A model generated the notes under the pieces. The model was given only the letters and a program-made list of their open reading frames with translations, was not told the origin of the DNA and made no database searches. From NCBI GenBank assembly GCA_017307735.1, contig JAFKGR010000013.1:62001-126000 (forward strand): a stretch of DNA of 64,000 nt. Reading direction: 5' to 3'. This document shows positions 17,709-25,704 of the stretch, piece after piece. Origin of the DNA: Chitinophagaceae bacterium. Lineage in GTDB: Bacteria > Bacteroidota > Bacteroidia > Chitinophagales > Chitinophagaceae. Position 1 is the first letter of the stretch. Every line of letters starts with the position of its first letter. A program made the translations under genes and the position numbers.

Positions 17709-18815
17709 TCAGAGCGCAGCGGCCTGCTGTTGCTGGGCCAGTGTACTATTGATTTTGGCATTGATTGTCGAGATCCCTCTGATTACATTATCAGCCAATT
17801 CCTCAAAAGCTTTGACTGATATCCGATCGTCACTCATCATGGCAGGTACACCGATGTCGCCGCCTTCGCGGATAGATTGAACCAGTGGTATTCCACCGAG
17901 GAATGGAATGTCAAATTCTTCGGCGAGATTTTTACCTCCGTCTTTTCCGAAGATGTAATATTTATTGTCCGGTAATTCTGCCGGCGTGAAATAACTCATA
18001 TTTTCTACAATGCCCACAATCGGAACCCTCAGGCCCGGTTGACGAAACATGGAAACACCTTTTTTGGCATCGGCAAGGGCAACGGTTTGCGGAGTAGTCA
18101 CAACCACAACTCCTGTCACAGGAACAGATTGGACAATGGTCAGGTGAATATCGCCCGTTCCCGGAGGCATGTCAATAACCAGATAATCCAAATCGCCCCA
18201 GGCTACTTCGGTTACAAACTGACGAATGGCGCTGCTCACCATCGGACCACGCCAAACCACAGCCTGTCTTTCATCCACCAAAAACCCGATACTCATCAAT
18301 TCAATTCCATATCGCATGATGGGGATAATTTTTGGTTTGCCGTCCACATCTTTCATCAATGGTTTTTCTCCTCTCACACCCATCATGATGTGACCGCTTG
18401 GTCCGTAAATATCTGCATCCATCAATCCGGTCTTTGCACCTTTCGATGCCATCGCGAGAGCCAGGTTGGTGGCTACGGTACTTTTTCCGACGCCGCCCTT
18501 TCCACTTACGACAGCAATAATATTTTTGACACCGTTCAATACTTTGTGTTTGTCCATCCTCGCAGTGGTTGTTCTGCTGGTAAAACTGATGGTAATGTTG
18601 GCGTCAGGATAGGTTTCATGAATAGCGTTTGTACAATCTTTTCTGAATCCTTCCTGCAAAGGGCAGGCGGGTGTCGTCAAAACGACGGTAAAAGAAACAT
18701 CGTTGCCTCTGATTACGACATCCTTTACCATGTTCAGGGTAACAAGGTCATTTTTTAAATCAGGATCCTGTACGGTGGACAAGGCTTTTAATATTTCGGA
18801 CTCTCTAATATTCAT
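17709..18815 (-). CDS. mrp: Mrp/NBP35-type P-loop ATPase (Fe-S cluster carrier family) with N-terminal MIP18 domain
   Basis: A 368-residue protein. Residues 1-80 form a MIP18/DUF59 domain with the ACP motif TTPACPLQEGF. The deviant Walker A GKGGVGKS is at 105-112, and VIDMPPGTGD is the switch region. The family helps to deliver Fe-S clusters. The CxxC pair that normally follows ENMSYF and bridges the cluster across the dimer is absent: the segment reads ENMSYFTPAELPDNKYYIFG. As I recall, other Bacteroidota Mrp proteins share this form, so it is probably a lineage variant and not decay. The start at 18815 is the natural one. Confidence 0.92.
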   Translation of the reverse strand: MNIRESEILKALSTVQDPDLKNDLVTLNMVKDVVIRGNDVSFTVVLTTPACPLQEGFRKDCTNAIHETYPDANITISFTSRTTTARMDKHKVLNGVKNIIAVVSGKGGVGKSTVATNLALAMASKGAKTGLMDADIYGPSGHIMMGVRGEKPLMKDVDGKPKIIPIMRYGIELMSIGFLVDERQAVVWRGPMVSSAIRQFVTEVAWGDLDYLVIDMPPGTGDIHLTIVQSVPVTGVVVVTTPQTVALADAKKGVSMFRQPGLRVPIVGIVENMSYFTPAELPDNKYYIFGKDGGKNLAEEFDIPFLGGIPLVQSIREGGDIGVPAMMSDDRISVKAFEELADNVIRGISTINAKINSTLAQQQQAAAL

Positions 18816-18947
18816 CGTTGAATTTTATGTTAAAAACAAATAGGTGTCGCAAATTTAGCCAATGATACTCTTACTTTGTTTGCTCAAAAGGGAAATTGTA
18901 TTATTGTAAAGTTATCACCTTGCTTCTAAATTAGCTACCTTGTATTG

Positions 18948-19583
18948 ATGAAAAAAATTGCCCTTTCGCTGATTTTAGGTCTTGTATTTTCAGTTACAGC
19001 CAAAGCTCAATTTGAGTCATATCGGGACTCTGTAGTACAACTTTACGGAGTTGTAATGTCATCCGATAGTTTGAGGGCTTTGCCGGGAGTAACCATCAAA
19101 GTTATTGGCAGGAACCAGGGAACGATTTCCAATGATGACGGTGTTTTTTCCATTGTGGTTTTGAAGGGAGACCGGCTGGAATTTACAAGCATCGGATTCA
19201 AGCCTTCCATTGCCGTAATTCCGCGCCATCTGGATGGAAACCAGCAAAGTATGATAAAACTATTGACCCAGGATACCATTCACCTTCCTACCGCGATCAT
19301 CAAAAAATATCCAAGCAGGGAGGAGTTTGAACGGGCATTTGCAAGTACCAGGGTTCCCGACGATCAGGAAGAAATTGCAAGAAAAAATATGTCCGAAGCA
19401 AACCGCCGTGCATTGATGGCAGTATATCCGATGAGCGGCTCCGAGGCCAATCAGTATTTTATGCAGCAAAATGCAAGGAGATATTACAGCGCCGGTCAAT
19501 TGCCACCTCAAAATATCTTTAACCCGTTTGCATGGGCCGAATTTATTCAAGCCTGGAAACGCGGTGATTTCAGGAGCAAATAG
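18948..19583 (+). CDS. Exported stand-alone carboxypeptidase-regulatory-like domain protein
   Basis: A 211-residue protein starting at ATG 18948 (a TTG precedes it in frame). A signal peptide occupies about 1-21 (ending TAKAQ). Residues about 30-105 form a CarboxypepD_reg-like beta-sandwich: VVMSSDSLRALPGVTIKV, then NDDGVFSIVVLKGDRLEFTSIGF, as found at the N-terminus of SusC-type receptors. Here no barrel follows. Instead there is a helical region (about 117-165) and an aromatic, Asn/Gln-rich tail containing a FNPFAWAEF motif. Function is unknown. It is divergent from mrp and convergent with argS. Confidence 0.7.
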   Translation: MKKIALSLILGLVFSVTAKAQFESYRDSVVQLYGVVMSSDSLRALPGVTIKVIGRNQGTISNDDGVFSIVVLKGDRLEFTSIGFKPSIAVIPRHLDGNQQSMIKLLTQDTIHLPTAIIKKYPSREEFERAFASTRVPDDQEEIARKNMSEANRRALMAVYPMSGSEANQYFMQQNARRYYSAGQLPPQNIFNPFAWAEFIQAWKRGDFRSK

Positions 19584-19647
19584 GGTCCGGATTCTTCAAA
19601 TTATACATGTAAATATTTTTTATTTCCCATCCGGGGAAACATTCAGG

Positions 19648-21435
19648 TTACATTCTTTCGGGTACCTGAATCCCAAGCAATTTCAGTCCGCTGCAAAGTG
19701 TGTTTGCCGTCATAATGCTTAGTGCAAGCCTCAGATTTTTCTTTGCCTGGTTTTCAGCCTGGATCACGGAATGTTCTGTATAAAAACTATTGAATTGTTT
19801 GGCGGTTCCATAAACGAAGTTGGCAATTATTGACGGGTTCATTTCCGAACCACTTTCAGAAACAGCAGACTCAAACGTTTCCAATTGTAGTATTAATTGT
19901 TTTTCAAGCGGCAATAAAGTTTCTGACGAAATATCATAGTTGAATTCTTCGACTGATACATTTGCTTTTCTCAAAATAGATTTAATCCTGGCATAAGTAT
20001 ATTGGACAAAAGGCCCGGTAAATCCGTGAAAATCTATACTGTCTTTCGGATCAAATACCATTTTTCTTTTTGGATCCACCCGCAGAAGATAAAATTTGGT
20101 AGCTCCCAATCCAAGGATTTCATACAATTTGGAAAGCTCTTCATCGGTAGAACCTTCCACCTTTCCGAGCGCTGCAGTCTGCTCAGCAGATGTCTTTATC
20201 ATGTCATCTATTAAATCATCTGCATCAACCACAGTTCCTTCCCGGCTTTTCATTTTACCGGTGGTGAGTTCTACCATTCCATAACTCAGGTGATAGATTT
20301 CATCTGCAAATGGAAAATTCATCCTCCTGCAAATGGCTTTTAAAACTTTCATGTGATATATCTGCTCATCACCGATTACATAAATACTTTTTTTAAGCGG
20401 ATATTCCTGAAATTTTTCAGCGGCAAGGCCAATGTCCTGCGTCATGTAAACCGAAGTGCCGTCAGATCTTAACAGGAGCTTTTCATCCAACTGTTCATTT
20501 GTCAAATCAATCCAAACACTTCCATCTTCTTTTTTAAACAGCACTCCATTATCCAGGCCCTGCTGCACATATTTTTTCCCAAGCAGATAAGTGTTGCTTT
20601 CATAATAAACTTTGTCAAAACCAACGCCAATCCTGTTGTAAGTTGTATCGAATCCCTTGTAAACCCAACCATTCATTTCTGCCCATAATGCACGCACTTC
20701 TTTGTCTCCTGATTCCCATTTAAGCAATAAATCCTGAGCTTCCTTCATCACGGGCGCTTCCCGCTCGGCAGTTTTTTTATCCATTCCGCCCGCCATCAAT
20801 TCCTGCATCTGCTGTTGATAAACCTCATTGAATTTAACGTAATAATCCCCGACGAAATGATCTCCTTTGGTTCCTGTGCTGTCGGGAGTCGCTCCTTCTG
20901 CATAGAGTTTCCAGGCGATCATGCTTTTGCAAATATGGATTCCACGATCGTTGACAATACATGTTTTTACAATATCGTATCCATTTGCTTTGAGGATTTT
21001 ACTCATGCTCCAGCCGATGAAGATATTGCGCAGGTGCCCGAGATGAAGCGGCTTGTTTGTATTGGGCGATGAGTATTCAATCATAACAGTTTCCCCTTTT
21101 GGATCAGAAAAACCGTATTGCCTGTTATTATATTTTGTATGAAGAAATTCGTTTAAAATTCCATCGCTGAATTCGAGGTTCAAAAATCCTTTGATGACAT
21201 TAAAAGAAAAAAAAGTACCCGGATTTAATTCGAGAATTTTTTGCCCTAATTCATTTCCCAGGTCTTCAGGTTTTTTGTGAAGTGCTTTAAGTAGTGGAAA
21301 AAACACGATGCTGTAATCTCCTTTGAATTCGGGTTTGGTCATGCTGACCTGAAAGTCCTTTTCTGTAAACCTGACACCATAAAGCTTTTCAAGGCTTTCC
21401 AATGTGGCTGATTGTATAAAAGATGCTAATGACAT
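19648..21435 (-). CDS. argS: Arginyl-tRNA synthetase
   Basis: A 595-residue class I synthetase charging tRNA-Arg. The N-terminal additional domain is at about 1-90. The HIGH-type motif is PLHLGHLRN near 130, the KMSKS-equivalent is KMKSREGT, and the C-terminal DALR anticodon-binding domain ends with LKLLGIQVPERM. The length and order are normal. It starts 29 bases after the miaE stop, so the two tRNA-related genes probably form one transcript. Confidence 0.97.
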   Translation of the reverse strand: MSLASFIQSATLESLEKLYGVRFTEKDFQVSMTKPEFKGDYSIVFFPLLKALHKKPEDLGNELGQKILELNPGTFFSFNVIKGFLNLEFSDGILNEFLHTKYNNRQYGFSDPKGETVMIEYSSPNTNKPLHLGHLRNIFIGWSMSKILKANGYDIVKTCIVNDRGIHICKSMIAWKLYAEGATPDSTGTKGDHFVGDYYVKFNEVYQQQMQELMAGGMDKKTAEREAPVMKEAQDLLLKWESGDKEVRALWAEMNGWVYKGFDTTYNRIGVGFDKVYYESNTYLLGKKYVQQGLDNGVLFKKEDGSVWIDLTNEQLDEKLLLRSDGTSVYMTQDIGLAAEKFQEYPLKKSIYVIGDEQIYHMKVLKAICRRMNFPFADEIYHLSYGMVELTTGKMKSREGTVVDADDLIDDMIKTSAEQTAALGKVEGSTDEELSKLYEILGLGATKFYLLRVDPKRKMVFDPKDSIDFHGFTGPFVQYTYARIKSILRKANVSVEEFNYDISSETLLPLEKQLILQLETFESAVSESGSEMNPSIIANFVYGTAKQFNSFYTEHSVIQAENQAKKNLRLALSIMTANTLCSGLKLLGIQVPERM

Positions 21436-21464
21436 AAAAATAAGAACGGCAAAAATAGGATCAA

Positions 21465-22076
21465 TTAATGAATGCGGTCGCCCCGGACTTCCTGGGATTC
21501 CATTATTTCTTTTTCATAGATGAGCCATTCTGCCCATCGGTTTCTTACTTTCTCTTTCGGGCAATATTCTTCAGCAAGGGTGATAAACAGCGTATAATGG
21601 CCGGCTTCGCTTTCCATAAAGATCCTATAAAAGTTTTTGAGATAGTCATCTTCAAGCCCTTCGCTCAATCGTTTAAAGCGTTCGCAGCTCCTCGCTTCAA
21701 TCAGCGCCATGGTAAGCAGTTGATCCAATAACCGGTCTTCTATGTTTCCACCCCGCTTTTGAAAATCCAGCAATTTGTTTACATATACATCTTTCCTTTG
21801 CTTACCCAGTGATAAATTTCGTTTGTTGATCTCCGTTAGAACCATTCTGAAATGTCCCCATTCTTCGGTGACAATGGGCGCCAGCTTGTTTACCAGCAAT
21901 TCTTTGTCGTTGTATCTTTGGATTAATGAAATACAACTGTTGGCTGCCTTTTGCTCACACCAGGCATGATCGGTCAGAATATCACTGATTGAAAGAGCTG
22001 CCAGATTTACCCATCTCGGATCTGTCACCAGTTTCAGGCCAAGGATATTTTTTGTATGCTGCGAAAGGGTTTCCAT
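21465..22076 (-). CDS. miaE: tRNA-(ms2io6A37) hydroxylase family diiron protein
   Basis: A 203-residue four-helix diiron protein. Candidate ligands are in ferritin-like order: Glu41, Glu72-x2-His75, Glu127 and Glu157-x2-His160. The overall sequence (LTDHAWCEQKAA, EEWGHF, LIEARSCERF, ESEAGHYTLF) is characteristic of MiaE, which hydroxylates the prenyl side chain of modified A37 in tRNA. All ligands are present, so catalysis is likely, provided the cell makes the methylthio-isopentenyl precursor. It sits immediately upstream of argS. Confidence 0.9.
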   Translation of the reverse strand: METLSQHTKNILGLKLVTDPRWVNLAALSISDILTDHAWCEQKAANSCISLIQRYNDKELLVNKLAPIVTEEWGHFRMVLTEINKRNLSLGKQRKDVYVNKLLDFQKRGGNIEDRLLDQLLTMALIEARSCERFKRLSEGLEDDYLKNFYRIFMESEAGHYTLFITLAEEYCPKEKVRNRWAEWLIYEKEIMESQEVRGDRIH

Positions 22077-22182
22077 ATTTACAAATGTATTGATGGTTTT
22101 TGATCCAACGCCAGGATGATGAAATAAGTCGTAGTAATTTTATAGAGCGAAAAGTAAATTCAAATTTTTTTGTATTGAAAAA

Positions 22183-22199
22183 ATGGAAAGTTTTTCCAT
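22183..22199. repeat. Short inverted repeat before the endonuclease V-like gene
   Basis: ATGGAAA / TTTCCAT arms of 7 bp with a 3-base spacer lie 21 bases upstream of the ATG at 22221. It could be an operator or a leader hairpin; AT-rich arms make chance possible. Confidence 0.3.
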
Positions 22200-22220
22200 G
22201 CGTTATTAATTCCATTCCCG

Positions 22221-22724
22221 ATGATCCTTGCATTTGATACATATTATTTCGATGACAAAGCAAAGACAGTTTGTATCTCTTTTAAAAACTGGCCGGATAG
22301 TGAAATAATCAAATCCTATTCGGAAACTATTTACAATGATGTGCCCTACGAGTCCGGAGAATTTTACAAAAGAGAGCTGCCATGTATTTTGAGTTTATTT
22401 GAAAAAATAGAGATCAACCGAATAGAAGCGATTTTGGTGGATGGTTTTGTATTTCTTGACGATTACGGAAAGCTGGGTTTGGGAGGAAGGCTATATGAAT
22501 CATTGAACAAGAAAATTCCCGTAATAGGCATTGCCAAATCTCATTTTGCCACCATGCACCAGTCTGAAAAAGAATTGATCAGAGGCAGGAGCGAAAAACC
22601 GCTTTACATTACATCCGCCGGAATAGGTTTGGAAAAAGCAGCAAAGCTGATTCATTCGATGTATGGAGGAAACAGAATCCCTTCTTTGCTGAAGAGATTG
22701 GACAGACTGACCCGGGAAAAATAA
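22221..22724 (+). CDS. Compact endonuclease V-like protein
   Basis: A 167-residue homologue of endonuclease V (usually 220-240), an RNase H-fold nuclease acting at deoxyinosine or inosine. Aligning by eye gives Asp6 (family Asp35), Glu52 in RELPCIL (Glu89), Asp74 in ILVDGF (Asp110), Gly-rich LGLGGRLYESL and Lys106 in GIAKSHF (Lys139). Family SPGH carries His214; the equivalent here is SAGIG, so the histidine is replaced by Ile135, and about 40-50 residues are missing between Lys106 and this block. Three acidic metal ligands survive. It may be an active variant with changed specificity or a nucleic-acid-binding relative. It is probably transcribed alone. Confidence 0.72.
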   Translation: MILAFDTYYFDDKAKTVCISFKNWPDSEIIKSYSETIYNDVPYESGEFYKRELPCILSLFEKIEINRIEAILVDGFVFLDDYGKLGLGGRLYESLNKKIPVIGIAKSHFATMHQSEKELIRGRSEKPLYITSAGIGLEKAAKLIHSMYGGNRIPSLLKRLDRLTREK

Positions 22725-22858
22725 CCGCAATTCTGTTTTGTTTTTTTGAAATTTGAAAATGATAATTTTATTTGGTCCCAGATAAAGATTGGCTAATTTG
22801 TTCCATAAAAAAATTTCTTTCTTACTTTAGCTAATCTCCTCAATCTAATATTTTGTTT

Positions 22859-25300
22859 ATGAGGCCACTTCCTCTTTTCATTTCCTCTGTCATTGCAATT
22901 GCATTGGTTTTTATTTTGAATACTCAGTGGGTTGCGCCCATTCCCTTCGGAAAATTTCTCAGCCCGCAACATGGATTGTGGCAAAATGCTGATCCATACG
23001 ATAAAGATTACAATGCCAACTTGTCTTTTCCACAATTGAAGGGAAAGGCCTCCGTTTATTTTGATGACCGGATGGTACCCCATGTTTTTGCCGACAATGA
23101 CGATGATGCCTATTTTATTCAAGGCTACCTGCATGCGAAATTCCGTTTGTGGCAAATGGATTTCCAAACCCGTGCTGCATCCGGACGATTGAGCGAAATA
23201 ATAGGGGCTAAAACTCTGGATTACGACAGAAATCAAAGAAGGCTGGGAATGGTTTATGCAGCAGAAAGATCTTTAAAAGAAATTGAACAGGATCCGGAAT
23301 CCCTGGCCGCCTGCAATAGTTATACCGCCGGGGTAAATGCATACATCGCGCGGCTTACGGACCGTACCATGCCGCTTGAATACAAACTGCTTGGTTACAA
23401 ACCTGAAAAGTGGAATAACCTGAAATCTGCTTTGTTTCTAAAATTCATGGCATTGGATCTGGCAGGATATGAAAATGATTTTGAATCGACAAACGCAAAG
23501 TCTGTTTTTTCTAATGCCGATTTTAATGCTCTCTATCCCATTGTGATGGATTCTCTTGATCCGATTGTTCCAAAAGGAACGCACTTTGATCCACCGCCAA
23601 AACCTTTGGAGATACCTGCCACAGCCGATTCACTTTATTTTAATTATAAAGATTCCAATTCCATCGAAGAACAAAAACCCAATCCTGACAATGGGAGTAA
23701 CAACTGGGCAGTTGCAGGTTCCAAAACGAAGAGTGGAGCACCTATTCTCTGTAATGACCCGCATTTGGGATTGAACCTTCCTTCGCTCTGGTATGAAATG
23801 CAAATCACAACTCCTTCGTTCAATGCGTACGGAGTCACCTTTCCCGGTGCGCCGTCTATTATTATCGGATTCAACGACAGCATTGCATTTGGATTTACCA
23901 ATGCCATGCGCGATGTGCGCGATTATTTTCCGGTGAAATATAAAGATGAATCCCGCAAAGAATATTGGTTTGACAGCGCCTGGCATCCCACTTCATTCAG
24001 AATTGAGGATATAAAAATTAAGGGCAAACCGGATATGTATGACACGGTCGCCTACACGAATATCGGCCCGGTGATGTATGATGAAAGTTATACCGGCGGA
24101 CGGAATACCAACGGATCTGATTATGCTGTTCGCTGGAAAGCACATGATCCGAGCAATGAACTGAAGGTTTTTTATCTGCTCGACCGGGCAAAAAATTACG
24201 ATGATTATCTGGCAGCCATAAAATATCTGCATACGCCGGGGCAGAATTGCATTTATGCGTCCAAGCGTGGTGATATTGCCATTTGGGATCAGGGTGAATT
24301 TCCTGCCAAATGGTACAGGCAGGGAGATTTTGTTATGCCAGGTGGTGATTCTTCCTATTTCTGGCAATACAATATTCCACAGGAACAAAATCCGCATTTA
24401 ACAGATCCTGAAAGAGGTTTTGTAAGCAGTGCCAATCAGATGCCCACAGATACAACATATCCTTACTATCTGGGCGGTGTTTATCCGGCTTACAGGGGTT
24501 TTGAAATTAACCGGAGATTGAGCCAGATGAATAATATTACCACGGAAGATATGATGAAACTTCAGACCGACAATTACAATGTGTTTGGAGAAATGGCTGT
24601 GCCGCCATTGCTTGCAAATATCAGGGCAGATGAATTGGACGCCGATGGCAAGAGATTTTTGGATACGCTGAAGAACTGGAATTTCAGGAATGATGCCGGC
24701 TCTTATGGTACCACCATTTTTGTAAATCTTTGGGATACCCTTGAACATGTGGTGTTTGACGATGAGTTTGCAACCACCAGGCTGAAACTTCCCTGGCCGG
24801 AGGAAAGTACCCTTCTCGATAAAATTCTGAGAAAAGATACTTCATTCCGTTTTTTTGATAACATCAATACATCTCAAACCGAAACATTTAGTGATGATGT
24901 GACCGCAGCATTCAAAAGATCTGTACCCCTATTTCGAAAGTTGGAAAAACAAAACAAGCTGAAATGGGCTTTGTTTAAAGATACCAGGGTCTTGCACCTT
25001 GCACGTTTGGATGCTTTGAGCAGGTTGCATCTTGATATTGGAGGTGGTACCAATACCATCAATGCTGCAAATGGACAACATGGACCAAGCTGGAGAATGG
25101 TGGTTCAATTATCGGGTGAAACCGAAGCCTATGGTGTTTATCCCGGAGGGCAAAGTGGAAATCCGGGGAGCAGGTATTACGATGATTTTGTCGATTCCTG
25201 GGTGAATGGAAAATATTACAAATTGTGGGTGATGAAACCATCGGAGGCGCTCGGCAGAAACGTAATTTATACGATGCACTTTTCACCTGCCGGTGCATAA
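22859..25300 (+). CDS. Penicillin acylase family (Ntn-hydrolase) protein
   Basis: An 813-residue precursor of the penicillin G acylase / N-acyl-homoserine-lactone acylase superfamily. It begins with a hydrophobic signal or anchor segment (MRPLPLFISSVIAIALVF). The autoprocessing site is clear: GSNNWAV, where Ser280 would become the N-terminal nucleophile of the beta chain. The alpha chain contains DDAYFIQGYLHAKFRLWQMD, typical of the family. Residues after Ser280 (CNDPHLGLNLPSLWYE) match the oxyanion region. The substrate (beta-lactam, acyl-homoserine lactone or other amide) cannot be inferred. It is the first gene of a tight four-gene envelope operon. ATG 22859 is preferred to the preceding TTG at 22853. 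Confidence 0.92.
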   Translation: MRPLPLFISSVIAIALVFILNTQWVAPIPFGKFLSPQHGLWQNADPYDKDYNANLSFPQLKGKASVYFDDRMVPHVFADNDDDAYFIQGYLHAKFRLWQMDFQTRAASGRLSEIIGAKTLDYDRNQRRLGMVYAAERSLKEIEQDPESLAACNSYTAGVNAYIARLTDRTMPLEYKLLGYKPEKWNNLKSALFLKFMALDLAGYENDFESTNAKSVFSNADFNALYPIVMDSLDPIVPKGTHFDPPPKPLEIPATADSLYFNYKDSNSIEEQKPNPDNGSNNWAVAGSKTKSGAPILCNDPHLGLNLPSLWYEMQITTPSFNAYGVTFPGAPSIIIGFNDSIAFGFTNAMRDVRDYFPVKYKDESRKEYWFDSAWHPTSFRIEDIKIKGKPDMYDTVAYTNIGPVMYDESYTGGRNTNGSDYAVRWKAHDPSNELKVFYLLDRAKNYDDYLAAIKYLHTPGQNCIYASKRGDIAIWDQGEFPAKWYRQGDFVMPGGDSSYFWQYNIPQEQNPHLTDPERGFVSSANQMPTDTTYPYYLGGVYPAYRGFEINRRLSQMNNITTEDMMKLQTDNYNVFGEMAVPPLLANIRADELDADGKRFLDTLKNWNFRNDAGSYGTTIFVNLWDTLEHVVFDDEFATTRLKLPWPEESTLLDKILRKDTSFRFFDNINTSQTETFSDDVTAAFKRSVPLFRKLEKQNKLKWALFKDTRVLHLARLDALSRLHLDIGGGTNTINAANGQHGPSWRMVVQLSGETEAYGVYPGGQSGNPGSRYYDDFVDSWVNGKYYKLWVMKPSEALGRNVIYTMHFSPAGA

Positions 25301-25329
25301 TAATTTTTTAAACTAATTAATAAGTTTTT

Positions 25330-25677
25330 ATGAGATTTCTTGTAAGCCTGATATTGATTGCACTATTGAGTTATGTGCTTTGCCTTTTTCTTCCGTGGTG
25401 GTCTATAGCCATTGCAGCATTTGTGGTGGCTGCGCTTATTCCTCAAAAAGGTTTTCTTTCATTTGTTTCAGGATTTGCATCTCTCTTTTTATTGTGGGGA
25501 GTAATGGCCCTGTTTATCAGCAACGGGAATCATGATATTCTTGCAAACAGAATCTCTACCCTGATTTTTAAAGTTGACAACCCGTTTCTTTTGATTTTGC
25601 TGACGGCTTTTGTCGGAGCACTGGTCGCCGGTATTGCGGCACTGGCAGGAAGTTATACTCACAGGAAAATCAGATAG
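25330..25677 (+). CDS. Small integral membrane protein
   Basis: A 115-residue, very hydrophobic protein with about four predicted membrane segments (roughly 3-21, 24-41, 45-65 and 83-106) and a short basic C-terminus (THRKIR). There is a conserved-looking LPWWS between segments 1 and 2. It lies 29 bases after the acylase and 27 before the DUF5686 gene on the same strand, so it is part of that operon. I do not recognise the family. Confidence 0.75.
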   Translation: MRFLVSLILIALLSYVLCLFLPWWSIAIAAFVVAALIPQKGFLSFVSGFASLFLLWGVMALFISNGNHDILANRISTLIFKVDNPFLLILLTAFVGALVAGIAALAGSYTHRKIR

Positions 25678-25704
25678 CCTTCTGGTTAAGGAAATAAATT
25701 ACAA

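Noticed and set aside
18039..18758. 239-codon open frame antisense to mrp
   Set aside because: His/Ser/Asn-rich shadow of a well-supported ATPase gene; no start signal.
19623..19639. TTTCCC/GGGAAA stem between the 18948 gene and argS
   Set aside because: No T tail on either strand; the surrounding AT-rich bases do not make a terminator.
23556..23774. Possible internal gene in the acylase alpha-beta junction
   Set aside because: Out-of-frame shadow of the penicillin acylase gene around its processing site.
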